64,000 bases of DNA from Brachynemurus nebulosus (taxonomy: Eukaryota > Arthropoda > Insecta > Neuroptera > Myrmeleontidae): the NCBI GenBank assembly GCA_035578155.1, contig JAPWDM010000005.1:12056832-12120831 (forward strand). The letters run 5' to 3'. A program made the translations under genes and the position numbers. This document shows positions 11,242 to 23,785 of the stretch, in pieces. Position 1 is the stretch's first letter. Each line of letters begins with the position of its first letter. The notes under the pieces were generated by a model. The model was not told where the DNA came from, did not search any database, and saw nothing but the letters and a program-made list of their open reading frames with translations.

Positions 11242-12763
11242 TTCTATAAAGAGTCAATTTAAATTAACGTCTTTAGATAGTGTTATTTTTTATTTCTTAA
11301 AATTTTCTAAGTTAAGTTAAAGATTAATCGAGACGGAAAAGGGATGAGTAAAGATAATACATGGTTTAATAGAGATACTATAGCAAGTATAAAGCAATGG
11401 ACAGGACGAGTGAAGAATGTATTGGAACACCGATTTTTTGTTTTTATAAACTCTACTTTAGATAGGTATTATATTTATTTCTACACAAAAATGTATAAAT
11501 ACAAATAATTCCAAAATATATTTCAGCTTGACTTTTGGTCAACCCTACTTATCGTCCCAATTCACCCTTTTATGGTCTTTTGACTCCGATTTATTGTAAA
11601 GTAGAAATTAAATAATTTTGATTATATTTTTAAAAACTAGAAATATTGTCAATAAAAGTAACCATGATGGTAACAATTTTTAATATAAGTATTAAAAATT
11701 ACTTCCTACTTTCACTTATAAAAAAATACAATATCAAAATTTGAATTTGTACCGATACGTCCCGATTTACGGTATTCAACCATCTAATACAATCGTGGCA
11801 ACCAGTGACACATACAGTGAAATTGTTTTTGTTCGGAAAAGATAAATAAAAAATTAACAAAATAAAACAAATAAAAAGTTTTACATTCCCTTTCTTTCTT
11901 TTATTTTTTATGATTACAACAGAAGAATAATGAAGGGAATAAAAATTTATAATTTATTTTACAAATGTTTTATCAGTTTTTCCGTCTTTCCTCCATTTTT
12001 TTTTTTTGGCCTTCCTCTTTGTGTGTTATCAAAACAAACACACCAGAAAAAATATGAAATTTAGTATCAGGCATTAAGAGAAACGAAAAAGTTTTCTTTA
12101 TTTAAAAAAAAAAAATGTATGATTAATTGCGAAAACAAATCACAATCATAAATTTATCGTAATGTTTTAGTAGGGGCGTTGAAAAATTACTATAAGCATT
12201 TAGCATATTTTAAAATGAAACGAAAAAATTGCAGAATTGACAAACATGCCGTAACTAATCACCACGTTATATTCTAAACTAGGTGAATAAAGCAGCTTGT
12301 CATAGGACTTCGTTATATTATGGAAATGCAGCAAAGTCAGCGATCGCAAAAGTTAGCTGTAACAATAATATTTTTTATGCTATACGAACCGAAAATCGAT
12401 TTATGGCATTTTAAAAACGATTTATTTCTGAAAAGATTAAATTTTTTTATTTTATTTTCTTTAAATCAAAAAAATACTTTAAAGTGATTATAATTGAAAA
12501 AAGGCAAAAAAATATTTCTTTGAATCAAAAAAATTTTATGTGAAAATAGTAGTTACAATTTACAGAACTTTTTTCTAATTATGAATTACATTTTCGACAA
12601 AAAACAAAAAAATTATTGCATGGAAATTCTGAATCCATTTCGTTGTCCCCATTTCTAAATTACATTTATGAAACACTTCATATAAATAAAATTTGACCAC
12701 ACGGGAGCAATGGACACTGATGAGCGCTGTGTGACTGTTCCATCCATGCTATCTATGCAGGCA
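11242..12763. other. No gene recognised
   Basis: AT-rich spacer with poly-A/T runs and no repeat ends that I could pair. The last 120 bp before the hAT element (12640-12763) are richer in G+C and, with 14017-14390, form the upstream flank of the candidate promoter at 14394. Confidence 0.55.
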
Positions 12764-12771
12764 ATACTATC

Positions 12772-14016
12772 TAGGGATGGGTGATATGTATCCATACATC
12801 GCAGTATCGATACTTTTTTTTGGAACATCGAGTCTTTTAATATCGATACGTTTTGTAGTCGATACATCGATACTCGATGTTTTTTAATCGGAACATCAAC
12901 AATGTGGAAACCTTTGGGGGGAATTAATCAGAATAAAAATATTGACTCATGCGCAACAATACTATAGGTTCATTTGTGAGTTTTTCTTTTTTTATTATTT
13001 ATTTTATCCATGAAAATTATTTATAATTGTTAAAATTTTTTCAACAAACCCATTGATTATCAATGAAGAAAAAAAAGTTTTTTTTATACACCAATACCTC
13101 AATTTGCGTCGTTGTTACGTTCCAAAAAAACACGACGCAAATTGAAACGATGCAAAGTGAATTATGATTTTCTATAGCAAACCATGTAAAGATCGAAGGT
13201 AGGTTTCAGGGCTACGAAAATACTACTTTTTAAAAAGAAAATTGAACAAAGTAAACATTCAAAAAACAAAAATGATATAAAATTTTATTACATACCTACA
13301 TACAAAAAAAAAAAAAAAAAAAAAACCAATTCAAAAAATTTCAATGCACGTCGTACAGGCGATACAGAAACTGATTCAACATACATCACACGCGTAATAC
13401 GTTCCATATTTGTATATCAGTTTGTTTCAAAATTTAAAACTACGTACAATACATTTAGCATGTGATAACTACCATATAATCCGGCAGTATGAATTTCGTC
13501 TATTTAACTTAACATTTCCATGTTCAAAGTAGTTGCCATCTATTATCAATCCTTATTACAACATCAATAGATATATATTCATCATATTACAACAAAGTCG
13601 GGTCATCTTTTAGAAAGAAAAAAAAAATTTTCAAAAAATTTCGAAAAAAATTAAAGACTCGAATCCCGGACAACGCAACTTCGAAAATCTAACGACGCAC
13701 AGTGAAAATTAGTACTAATTCAACAGCGACGCACCTTCGAAAAAACGCAAACCGAAACGACGCAAAGCGAGGTAGCGGTGTATAGATAATATAATTTAAT
13801 GTATCAAAGTAAAAAAAATTCATAAAAACATTAAGAAAATCATAATTTAAGTAAAATAACGTAATTGAGGTTTTATTTGTAAATTATCCGCCTTTTATTA
13901 AATAATCGATACTATCGATGTTTTTTTCGAAAACATCGATGTATCGATCTTATATTGATAAACCAGTCGATTCTGTAGAATCGATGTTTTTTTTTTTTTA
14001 GTATCGCCCATCCCTA
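12772..14016. mobile_element. hAT element with ATCGATG-rich ends (1245 bp)
   Basis: Termini TAGGGATGGGTGATA and TATCGCCCATCCCTA are the classic hAT type. An 8-bp target duplication flanks them with one mismatch (ATACTATC at 12764-12771, ATGCTATC at 14017-14024). Both subterminal regions are packed with ATCGATG/ATCGATA words, like the smaller element at 33881-34441, so the two probably shared a transposase. I found no transposase relic here. A second element sits inside at 13089-13780. Confidence 0.9.
13089..13780. mobile_element. Element nested inside the hAT copy (692 bp)
   Basis: Termini CACCAATACCTCAATTTGCG and CGCAAAGCGAGGTAGCGGTG are inverted with a few mismatches. TATA borders both sides (13085-13088, 13781-13784). 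The words ACGACGCAAA and CGACGCA recur near both ends in both orientations. No coding capacity seen. The nesting makes it younger than its host. Confidence 0.8.
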
Positions 14017-14393
14017 ATGCTATCCTAGGCATCATTTAAATAAATACTGGCTGCTGCATAACATAAAATTCGTTGTTCGGTCGGTCTGTAACAACACAGC
14101 CGTGCAATAAAGCAAGCCACATTCAATTCATAAAACAAATTCGATTACAATTTAAATTTGATTCGAATAATAACAACACATACACAAAACCAAACAGTAC
14201 ACTGACGTAACAAATAAAACAGCACCGTCCGAGTTCCACTCGTGTTTGAGTAATATTGGCGGTTGTTATTGTTGTTATTTGTTATTGATGTTGATATATA
14301 TATTTGATGATTTTGTTTTAAATGTTATTTGCAACGAAAATTCAACTACGATATCAATTGCGTAGGTACATAGTTACCTATACCTAAGTGCTT

Positions 14394-14420
14394 TATATAT
14401 AGGCGAAAGGTGTGTCAGTT
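14394..14420 (+). promoter_or_regulatory. Candidate core promoter: TATA box and initiator
   Basis: TATATATA at 14394-14401 lies 23 bp upstream of A+1 (14417) in the arthropod initiator TCAGTT (14415-14420). The spacing is slightly short but within the range used by insects. The preceding 350 bp are richer in G+C than most of the window and free of element ends. A start codon follows about 60 bp downstream at 14476. Confidence 0.4.
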
Positions 14421-14475
14421 GTAACAAATAAAAAGTGTCCTGTGTAAATTGATACCGACAACCGGAGTTACTTTG

Positions 14476-14560
14476 ATGTCAGAAACAGCGCGTAAAGTCA
14501 GTTTGTCTGAAGTCATTTTACTGAAGCACCGTGCAGAGTGTCATATGAGAAACATAATAG
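14476..14560 (+). CDS. Candidate first coding exon of an unidentified gene
   Basis: The ATG at 14476 is the first after the proposed start site. It opens 28 codons (MSETARKVSLSEVILLKHRA...) that end at ATAATAG/GTATGTGC, a good 5' splice site, in phase 1. G+C content and codon mix differ clearly from the AT-rich surroundings. If unspliced, the frame runs on to a stop near 14625. The peptide looks helical and amphipathic with no signal sequence; I do not recognise it. No second exon is adjacent: the next 28 kb are almost all transposons. Plus-strand mini-exons at 42596-42628 and 62393-62455 have the matching phase. Confidence 0.42.
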
Positions 14561-14858
14561 GTATGTGCTACGTCTATTATTCACTAAACAGGACCATGTT
14601 TACTGCAAGATATAACTTGTATACTTGATAGAGACTACATATAGGTAATATGTTCATTGGTCTATGTTTGTCATAATTTTAAAGATTTTTGGAATGATTT
14701 TTCTGTAGGTATTTAAAATTCTAAAATCTAGATATTTGTGCCTCATCAAAACATTTAATTGAAACAATGGACTTTTTGACTTTCGCTTTTCTTTTAAGTG
14801 TCAAAATAGTCCCAAAACAGCATTTTGGGAGTTCCGTGATATAGGAGGATTGATTGTC

Positions 14859-16080
14859 CAGTAGACTCTCGATAATTTTCCTCTCGTTAACTTTCCGCAT
14901 TAATCCTTTCCCCTTCACACGTACACTCACTAATACTAACATGATGTCATCTCCACAATTTTACGTAATTGGCGGCAACTATGTATGCATATTTTCCGAC
15001 AACTGTTACGTACGTACTAAGGTTATTTATATGTACATCATGTACATCAAGTACATTTCAATTCATGATTTTGCATACCTCGTGATATTCAGAAATAACT
15101 ATGCATGTATCATAGAGTGGTTAAGTCAGAACTCTGTATGAAGTTTCAGCTAAGGTCACATAGATGCTAACACTTCTTACGTATTACGGGTATTTTGTAT
15201 TACGTTATTTTGATAAGCTTTTAATGACATTCTAATCGTTTTAGTATTAAAAATTTAATAAAGACAGACAGAAAAATTTAATTTAAGAAAGACAGTTTAC
15301 AAATTATAAAGCGGTTTACAAATCAAATGTTCTAAAAAAATTAGATAAAAAAAATATGTAATGTGTTATAATTTATAGGTGAAATTGCTCTAGGATATAA
15401 TATTGACGTGTACAACAATATAAAATTGTAATATAAAATAAAATTTTAACATAAATTTATAAATAAGATTTATTGCAACAGTGCATTACTGTGCCATTAA
15501 TACTTCGAATTTTCTCGAAACATGTGCACATGTGTTATAATTGTGGTTATAATGTGATTTACATAAATTTGTGATTTACAATAACGCAATCACATGATGT
15601 AAGTCAGTAATCACAATTTTAAATTCCATAAAACTATTCCAAGATTTCTACCGGAAACTACTTACATTTTTTTTATTTACATCGACTTAATAAATGTAAT
15701 AATAGTGCAAATTTCTTGAAAATGTGTTGAATAAGTTTAAAAATAAATTAAAATATGCGTTTAGAAAGAAATAGTTTTGATATATTATGTGAATTTGTTT
15801 GAATGTAGATGATGAAATTTTTCTAAATTTACCAGGATTTTCTATCTTTATAATCAGTTTTCATAATTAATTTCATATCTTTCAATTATACCTCTGTTAA
15901 AACTGTCAAAATCGAAACCAGTGTCGGCCATTTTGATAAATATTGGCACATTGCATAGTGTTGTATAGGTATGTACCGCATGTATATAGATTAAAGAGTG
16001 GTGGCATTCGATAACTTTCCATTTCCAAGAATTTTCTACCCCTACAGCCCCGTAATCGGAAAGTTATCGAGAGTCTGCTG
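14859..16080. mobile_element. Tigger/pogo-like element remnant
   Basis: The left end CAGTAGACTCTCGATAA and right end TTATCGAGAGTCTGCTG match in 16 of 17 inverted positions. The CAGTAGACTCTCGATAA form is typical of Tigger/pogo termini. TA follows the right end (16081-16082); the left flank TA is not preserved. The subterminal AACTTTCCG word occurs inside both ends. No transposase relic was found in the 1.2 kb. Confidence 0.65.
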
Positions 16081-16082
16081 TA

Positions 16083-16668
16083 TTTGATTTTTCTGGACTA
16101 CATATTTGGAATTGCCAAAAATAGGACACACACTGCGGGGCTAAAATACTTCTTTCCTCATGTGACGTTCGCCATCAAGCCTTTACAAACACTCAGGCAA
16201 CAAATTCATATTTTAGTCTCTATGTGAAATATATTAATTCATCTTTGGTACGCTACCTACTGTGGATCAGTGGATCATCCTATATAAAGTGAAAGATTGT
16301 TTCACACAATTGCTTCGGTTAAGAATTCAATTAAAACCATTGATTGAAGGATAGATCGCAGTACCATCTATCTATCTATCTATCTCTTCTACGGGACTGG
16401 TTGTCTCGTATTTTATTGGTTTTTGCAAATGTATGTATATGTATGTATGTATGTTTGAATGAAAATTGTGGTTTTCAGCTTAACTAACAAATTCTAAATG
16501 AATTAACTCGATACATTTATATTTCACTTGTTTTGCTTTGTTTTGTCGAAAACACATTTATTTTGTATTTAAAAATGGAACCAATAAATTTATGTATGTC
16601 AATATTGTGGAAAAAAGTAAAAAGTATAAAAATACAAAAGTAGCACACTAAATGAATGATCCAGATAG
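16083..16668. other. Spacer with a short ATCT microsatellite
   Basis: No gene recognised. A run of about five ATCT/CTAT units occupies 16366-16385, and TGTATG repeats occur near 16430-16455. Confidence 0.7.
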
Positions 16669-16676
16669 GAATAGAC

Positions 16677-17392
16677 CAGTGGTTTCGAATCGAAATAGTC
16701 GGATCCCTGAGTAACCATGAAGCTACTAAAGGATACGCGAAAACTTAAAAAGAAAAACAGGTCCAGTGCAGCGACTTGTCCGTGCTGGCATTTATAAAAT
16801 TTGTTAATAAGTACTATTGTTATAACTATAATAAAATTTAATTAAAATGACCTTGGACAACACATATAATTTTTGATTCCCGTTTGACCGTTTTTGATCA
16901 ATTTTTGTTACCTAATAAGTTTTTTTTTTTTTAAAACACTAAACTTTTGACGTTTTATTACTAAAAAATATAGTACAGTGACCTGTTCGATAAATAATTT
17001 AAAGTGATCGATTTTAATTTTGCAATTCGTAATTATAGTGTTTAAAAATGTATTCGAAAGTATTATTGTCACAGCTAATTTAAGAGATAATAATTCGTGT
17101 ATCTGATATCAATTGTTTATTCGTTTCTACAGAAGTAAGTTAACAATTTTACTTTAATTTTTCTAAAAAAAATTAATTTTTGAGCACATCTATTAATAGA
17201 TACATTACTTGCCTCAATCCCAAGTAACTTTGGCTGCGTGCTTTTTAAAAATAACGGCAGAATGCAATTTTCCGTAAATTATCCAATTTATGACGAATTC
17301 CAATTTTTCCCGACAATGAAGGAAGGTATCATTTAAATCTGTATAATTTGGGTTACTACTTATATACATAACTATAGGTTTGAGAACCACTG
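16677..17392. mobile_element. hAT-like element with CAGTGGTT ends (716 bp)
   Basis: CAGTGGTTTCGAA on the left pairs with TTTGAGAACCACTG on the right, the widespread hAT (Charlie-type) terminus. Candidate 8-bp target copies are GAATAGAC (16669-16676) and ATCTAGAC (17393-17400), sharing the last five bases. The internal minus-strand frame at 17214-17402 reads through the right terminus and is not taken as a gene. Confidence 0.72.
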
Positions 17393-17625
17393 ATCTAGAC
17401 AATGGTAAATGATAAGTGTGATTATTTTATTTTTGGAAAACGAGTCAATGGATTGGATAAAAGTTTTGTTCGTTAATGTTTATTAAAGTATTTAACTGAC
17501 AAGGACGTAGAATTTTAAATTGTGAAAAAAATATATAGATAACTTATGTATATTTAATTATTGCTACAATAAATTACAAGCATTAATTTAACACTACTAA
17601 TTCTGCAGTTATTAAACTGAAAGCC

Positions 17626-17791
17626 GGCCTGTACACGATCAGTAATACTGTCAATATTTCGAAATACTGAGATTATTACTGATAGTGTTTTGATAATATT
17701 GAAGCATCTATATTGTAAATTTATATTATAAAAATAATTCATTATTTTTGTCAGTAAATATACTGGCAGTATCACTGATCATGTACAGGCC
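17626..17791. mobile_element. Palindromic MITE (166 bp)
   Basis: Termini GGCCTGTACACGATCAGTAA and, inverted, TACTGATCATGTACAGGCC pair over about 25 bp. The interior continues the palindrome with variants of CAGTAATACTG. GCC borders both ends (17623-17625, 17792-17794), a possible 3-bp duplication. Confidence 0.82.
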
Positions 17792-17794
17792 GCC

Positions 17795-18640
17795 AAAGGA
17801 TAATTTTGGTAGAAACTTTAGAAACGTAATTTAAATTTTTTGTTTTGTGGGGCAATGCTCCATATCGTGTATCTGAGTTTTTCTGGACTCCTTATTCTAG
17901 AATCTAGATCTTTAATCCTGGGTACCTTTTTTTTTTATTCTGCTATAAACTAATGTTTAAAAAACGTAAATGTATTCGATAAGACAGGTTTGCAATGGAT
18001 TAAATTCAAAACTATACATCTAAATTACTTTTAATTAATATATTGTACAGATGTGGGCAAAACAATTATTACACTTCCAAGAGAAATTATTTCCGTATAA
18101 TTCACAAACCTATTTTAATGCCTATAAGTCATATACAATTTTCAAATCACGGGTTTCAAAACGAAAATCAAGGAAGTATTCTTTCAACCACCGTAGCAAT
18201 TATTTTACTAACTACTGTACTGTATAAATAGGAATAGTCAGTTAGTGCGAATGCATTGATAAAAATTTCACGCTAAAATGAAAATCTTGTTAACTGGTTT
18301 TATTTCATATGAATGGGATTTAAAAGGATTGTTTTTCATTACATATTATCGTTTTTTTTTTGCTGTTACATTTCAAAATAAAAATACGGGATAGTCGTGT
18401 GGTGTTATAAAATATAGGATACCAACTACTTGTTTTAGGTATAAACGTTATTCCATAATTTTAGTATTATCAACGGCGTGCAGTTTAAACGTCCACCAAT
18501 TTCATATGTAAATTACCGAACATTTAAATATTATCAAAATTAAATTGTTTTAAAGTAAAAATGAATTTTTTTCAAATCTATTCATTATTGGGCAAAAGAT
18601 ATGAAATGGAAATAGATTTTCCTAACCTATTTACTAATCA
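17795..18640. other. No firm gene
   Basis: A good acceptor (ATATTGTACAG, ending about 18049) is followed by open sequence in more than one frame, which shows how easily such frames arise here. I do not call an exon. Confidence 0.5.
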
Positions 18641-18779
18641 AATATAGAAAAATTGTTCAGATTTATTTTCACGATCATAACTAGTTCAGAGGTCGCAATA
18701 TTTTCTACAGTAATTGGAACCCTTTCGGTTACGAAGGTAACAAATGAAAAAGGAAATTTCCAAATAGTGTTTATCCTTA

Positions 18780-19085
18780 AGTCGTTTTTATTAATGACTA
18801 GCATTTACCCTTGGCTTCGCTTACATGGTATTTGAAATTATGACATCAAATTAAATACGTATTGAGTACCTAAATATACTTTTTTGTTGAGCTTCAGTCT
18901 TGTGTCAATAGTAACACTTCCCACAGTATTGTAGTAAGTAGCTTATTTGGTTCTCTGTCACTTAGGCTATCTCCATCCAAAATTTGAAGTCAATTGAAGT
19001 TAAGATGTTGAGGCATCAGGGTAAAACAAATAGACAAACCTACAAACCAACTCAGTTTCACATTGATAATGTTAGTTAGGGTACA
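18780..19085 (+). mobile_element. Retrotransposon-like 3' end
   Basis: The phrases 'TTAGGCTATCTCCATCCAAA', 'AAGTCAATTGAAGTTAAGAT', 'ACAAATAGACAAACCTACAA' and 'TTTCACATTGATAATGTTAG' recall a tail I know from many insect genomes, usually attached to degraded non-LTR elements. CCCTTGGCTTCGCTTACATG, just upstream, belongs to the same style of sequence. The family assignment is from memory of the tail only. Confidence 0.5.
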
Positions 19086-19956
19086 TAATTTTTTTCAGAT
19101 ATTTCACTTTTTGATATCTTGGATAGTCTTTATGGAAAATTTATCTCAAAATAGTAAAAATTCTATTAATAAATTCATCTGTGTGTCAAAATTAATTAAT
19201 TAATTAAAAAAAAGTGTTTCATTAAATCGCCAATATGGCCTGTTGCAATAAAGTAGCGTTTGATCAAAAATTACAATCGTTTGAGCCGCCCGAGCCTAAA
19301 AATTAGGTACAGGAAAGGATTAGGAATCAAATACTATCCGTTTTGGTTAATAGTAAAAGGATAATTGCTAAAATGATTCCCACGTCTGTAAGAAAACTCT
19401 AGTTTCAAAAGTTTGTTACTTTTTTAAGCAATAAAAATTTTTTCTCTTATAAATTTTGCAAATGTTCTATACTGATAAAAATAAATTCCGTACAAAAATA
19501 TTTTTATTTATCGTTCTAAAACACAAACTTTCACATTTTTTTTTTTGTTTTCTTATTTTTTAAAAATTGCTCCTCTGTGCTTAATAATATTTTTGATTTA
19601 CATTTGTATCTTTACATTTATTTCATAAAAGTTTTTCTTTTTTTTCTCTTTACTACTGATTTATTTAAATTTTTGTTCTACAACATTCACTTGTCAGTTC
19701 TCTTTTGTTACAAAAAAAAGATGAGTAACTGAATATCACAAAAAACGCTCTCTCGTTTAGAAAGATAAATAAAATATGCCAAATTACGTTGTTCTTCACT
19801 GCTGAAATTTAGGTGTATTTATTCGGAATGATGTAGTTTCTGAAACGCCATGTTAAAAAAAGCAATAGTATTTAAATGTTTTACGTTTATTAGATGATAT
19901 TATCTATACTATTCGGGATACATATTTATAAATTATATGGAAAAATTGAGTTTTTA
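19086..19956. other. No gene recognised
   Basis: AT-rich spacer with many poly-T runs. Confidence 0.6.
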
Positions 19957-19958
19957 TA

Positions 19959-21148
19959 GGGTAAATGTGAGAGAGTGGGAGAGAAATGTAAGTTTTTTAC
20001 ATAAATATTTTATCATGCATTTAATTCATTCGAATTTAAGAATATATATTTCATTATTTTAAGGAAAATGAGTTTTGTTGTTAATTTAGGTATATTTTAA
20101 AAGTACCTACTGTATAAAATTTTAGGTTAGAATTCCACACTATGCTTGCTATAGCAACATGTGGCATTTATCCCAACAAAAACGAGAGATGCCGCATTTA
20201 AAGTTGGTATAGATCCCGCATCATATTACATATGAAAAACATATATTAGGGTGAATTAGAGAGAGATGCCGCACATTTTGAAAACACTTGATAATTCTTA
20301 AAGTATGCACTAAATTGATTTGAAATTTAGTACACAATAAATGTAAACATTGTTCTTCAAAATTATTTATAAATGATTTTAAATTTTGAGTCATAAAGGA
20401 TTCATAATTAACATTTTTGTAGAGCCTGCAAAGCGGCGTCTCTCCCACACCTATGGGAGAGATGCCGCATCAAAGAAGGTGAGACGCCGCATAGTTCATA
20501 TCAAAAATTTTGCATTTTACACACATCTCCATACATGATGCATGCCATATGTAATCATTTTTGGCACTTTATACATCTTAACCAGTCAACTTTTTTTTTT
20601 GTTTCTGAGAACCTTTCAAAATATTCAGTACACTGGCAATCATCATTATTTTCGTTATCTTCACTAATATGAGGGCTCTTCCTGATCCATTAATAAATCT
20701 CTTATATTTACAGTCCAAAAAAAAATTGCATAATTAAGGTATATAAGTCTATGTTTTTAACATGTAATATGATGCGGCATCTATACCAACTGTAAATGGG
20801 GCATCTCTCCTTTTTGTTGGGATGCCGCATGTTACTATAGCAAGCATAGTGCGGAATTGCAACCTAAAATTTTATACAGGACTTTTAAAATATACGTAAA
20901 TTAATAAAAAACTCATTTTCATTAAAACAATGAAATATACATTCTTAAATTCTAATAAATTAAATGCTCGATAAAATATTATGTTAAAAAACTTACTTTT
21001 CAATAATAAAAAGTTGGATAATTACTAAAGTGATGGACTAATCATGAATAAATAAGTAACTTATTTTAAACCTATAATCTATTATTAGCGCTATCTATCA
21101 ATCAACGGACGAACTAAGGCTACTGTGGCATCTCTTCCGCACTTACCC
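19959..21148. mobile_element. Foldback element with reiterated GAGAGATGCCGCA (1190 bp)
   Basis: Ends GGGTAA...TTACCC are flanked by TA (19957-19958, 21149-21150). Arms of about 250-350 bp are inverted copies, sharing for example AAAATTTTAGGTT and ACTATGCTTGCTATAG. The left arm has lost a subterminal block present in the right. The word GAGAGATGCCGCA and near-variants occur about nine times in both orientations (near 20185, 20262, 20433, 20456, 20482, 20772, 20804, 20821, 21126). No coding capacity is evident. The motif density is unusual and is discussed as a finding. Confidence 0.88.
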
Positions 21149-21259
21149 TAAGGGCGCAAGCTAGAAAAAACTTTTTTATCTACATCTGCATTTATCTTTG
21201 TCTATCATATTAATAAATAAAAGTTTACTCACTCACTCATATAAAAACACAATTACTTT

Positions 21260-21285
21260 AAGCCGGATTATCGAGGTCTTACTGT
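21260..21285 (-). mobile_element. Solitary Tigger-type terminus
   Basis: AAGCCGGATTATCGAGGTCT followed by TACTG and TA is the complement of the standard Tigger end CAGTAAGACCTCGATAATCC. I could not find its partner. The surrounding 21151-21967 has no gene. Confidence 0.5.
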
Positions 21286-21971
21286 ATATGTTGATTTAGT
21301 GCCAAAAAATAAAATCACAAAATCTGGGCCAAAAATTTCATACGTGTTTTACTCAGAAAAGCATATTCAAAAACGGGACACAGGCTCCAGCTTGTGGCTC
21401 TTTATGAATTATAACGTAGGTACGAAAGCTGTTTTGAAACGTCACCATGTATTTTTCTGAATAAAGGCTAAGAAAATTCGCCACTTTTTAATTTTAACTC
21501 TTTTTTAAGGTTCAAAAAATTAAAGAAAGTCGAGTTATTGTATTTTTTTTCTAGAAACCTGTTCTTTTTTGCACTGATATAATTTCAGGTTTAATAATCC
21601 AGAAAAATAATTTTTGTCAGAACCCTGTCTAATTTTGTGATTCTAGACATATTTTTTAAGTGTCTATTTCAACGCATTATTATTATCAGGCAAAAGAAAT
21701 TGACAATTTTTTTTATATCTAAAAAAATTTCACAATAAGGTTTTCTTTAATGAAATTGTTAAAGATGTGTCTTCTTTAGCAAATTTTCGAATGGAAAATC
21801 TTGCAAAATAGGAAATATTATATCTTCATCCTCGATATTTCTTTTACAATGACAAACAAGATACATTAGTCAAATTTCTTTTGCAGTTACAACAATAAGT
21901 CCTATTTATTAATTATTATCGTAAAATATTATTGTTGATAGCTGATGCACAAAATGTAATGAGTTATTTAA

Positions 21972-22844
21972 GGGGGCCACTAGTGTGACATTTTGAAAAA
22001 ATTGGAAAATTTTTTTTTTGCATATCTATACCTTTGAAAATAACATACTAAAATTTCAAGTGCATATCTCAAATAGTTTTTGAGTTACAGCCATCTGAAG
22101 AGCTAATTCTGATTTTCATTGTTAACTTTGAGGTATTGAGAAATGAATGAAAGTTAATAATTCGGAAGTTTCTGGACGTGGCTGCCAGTTACATGTTGTG
22201 TAGCAGCTAGGCCCTGGCACATTTAAACGACTCAACTACTTTTATTATGACTATTATAGTGAGTAAATCATAAATAATTTTAGTAAAATTTCTCACTGAT
22301 TAAAACTAAAAGTTAAGGTAAAGGAAAACTACATTTTTCAAATTTGCTGCAGTTATAACTCATTGGATCGATTTGATTCTTATTGCAGCTTTTTTAATAT
22401 ATGTTTCTTCGTGCCATGAACCTCCAGTTTCCGATCGAATAAAAAATATAATTTTTGAAGGCCAAAAATCATCAAATTTTCGCGTAAAATTTGATTTTTT
22501 AAAAAATCCGCCATTTTGTTCGATCCAACTTTTTTTCGATTCAGGTTCATGGCACGGGCAATACCTTCTAGTTTAATACGCCTTTTGGTTGTTTTTTTTT
22601 AATTTCAGACACTGTGAAGATTTCTATCACTGTAGCAGTCGGGGAACTTTTCTTTTTAGAGCCTTGGGAAATCGCCAATAACTCACTGAATTTTTAATTT
22701 TTTTTGGTCCAAAAATTTTATCATGAATTTATTATATATCAGCGAATATATCCTTAAAATATTAAAACATTTCATACGGTAGTTTTCTTTAAAAAAATTC
22801 CCAAATATCATCTTTTTTTCAAGCGGTCACACCAGTGGTCCCCC
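21972..22844. mobile_element. TTAA-flanked non-autonomous element (873 bp)
   Basis: TTAA borders both sides (21968-21971, 22845-22848). Termini are GGGGGCCACTAGTGTGAC and, inverted, GTCACACCAGTGGTCCCC, about 18 bp with one or two mismatches. TTAA targeting is the hallmark of piggyBac-type transposition. The similarly sized TTAA element at 45241 carries comparable text. The frame at 22373-22576 is internal non-coding sequence. Confidence 0.85.
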
Positions 22845-22848
22845 TTAA

Positions 22849-23484
22849 TACTTAATAAAACAAAAGACCAATACAAAATATAAAAGTACTGAACGCTCAA
22901 AAAAAAAAGAGCAAAAGATTTACGAACATTGTTCTCGAATATTCTCATTTGTTTCGGAATGGATGATAACAACATCATTTAGACATCGCATCGCTGCGTC
23001 ACGCCACTGACTGTAGCGTCGGTCGCCAGCTTACTATATAAATACAAATAAATGTATGAAACACCCCAATAAAGAACTATGTTAACTATGTAAAAGTGTG
23101 AATGAATTGCTACTGCCGTTGCTATCTTGGCTGCTATCTTGTTTTATAGGAGGTATGATTGCTGTGCTGTCATGTTCGCCTGCGAACAATGTTAACTATT
23201 ATATATACGCAGTGTTTCTGATTACCAAGAGCATAAAGTTTTAATATTAAACCGAAATCCCGACTGAAGCAGTTTTTCGATTCATACACCAAGTCCTCGA
23301 ATTTTGATAGAATTTATTCTGGTTTGAAAATTTTGTTATTAACACCAGGCATTTTTAGAAGAAAGGGGAAAATTTTACACAAGAAGTGAACGTCAAACGC
23401 AAGTCAATGGAAATCTATCTAGAGAAATACATGTAGCAAAAACTTACTTTGATTTAACCTCAGTTTTTCAACGACAGTTGTCTG
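22849..23484. other. No gene recognised
   Basis: A richer patch at 22980-23040 (CATCGCTGCGTCACGCCACT) ends in TATATAAATA but lacks an initiator or start codon in a sensible place. The rest is AT-rich. Confidence 0.5.
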
Positions 23485-23593
23485 TTATTATCCGAAACTT
23501 TTATTTTCGGATACGGTTTCGGTTTCGGATATGTAATTATTTCGGATATCCGGTAGTTTCGGTTACGGTTATGGATATCCATAACATCTCTAA
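23485..23593 (-). mobile_element. Single end of an AGAGATG-type (hAT-like) element
   Basis: Read on the minus strand from 23593 it begins AGAGATGTTATGGATATCCA and continues with repeated CCGAAAC/ATCCGAAA words. The start resembles the AGAGATGA terminus of the element at 46965-47513. No second end was found. Confidence 0.45.
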
Positions 23594-23629
23594 TTCAAAT
23601 CGATTATCTAAGAAGAATTTAATCCGAAG

Positions 23630-23785
23630 GCCAACCCAAAAATACTTCAGCACATCATATTTTTGTTAATTTACAATTCGTGTCGTTAAATTGCTAGGCA
23701 ACTTTTCGTTAAACACAAATTTATTCGAATAATTACAAATTTTTCCTCTAATAATTAGTGATAAATGAATAAATGATAAAAATTT
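23630..23785 (+). repeat. Dispersed repeat family B, copy 1
   Basis: Shares with 41770-41905 the ordered phrases AACCCAAAAA, TTTTTGTTA, CGTTAAACACAAATTTATTC and TAATAATTAGTGA. A short piece recurs at 28145-28195 between two family A heads, so B may adjoin A in a longer element. Confidence 0.65.

Noticed and set aside
18043..18231. 62-codon frame after a good acceptor
   Set aside because: An overlapping frame is equally open and equally plausible, so openness is not informative here.
22373..22576. 67-codon frame
   Set aside because: Lies within the TTAA-flanked element and shows no protein motif.
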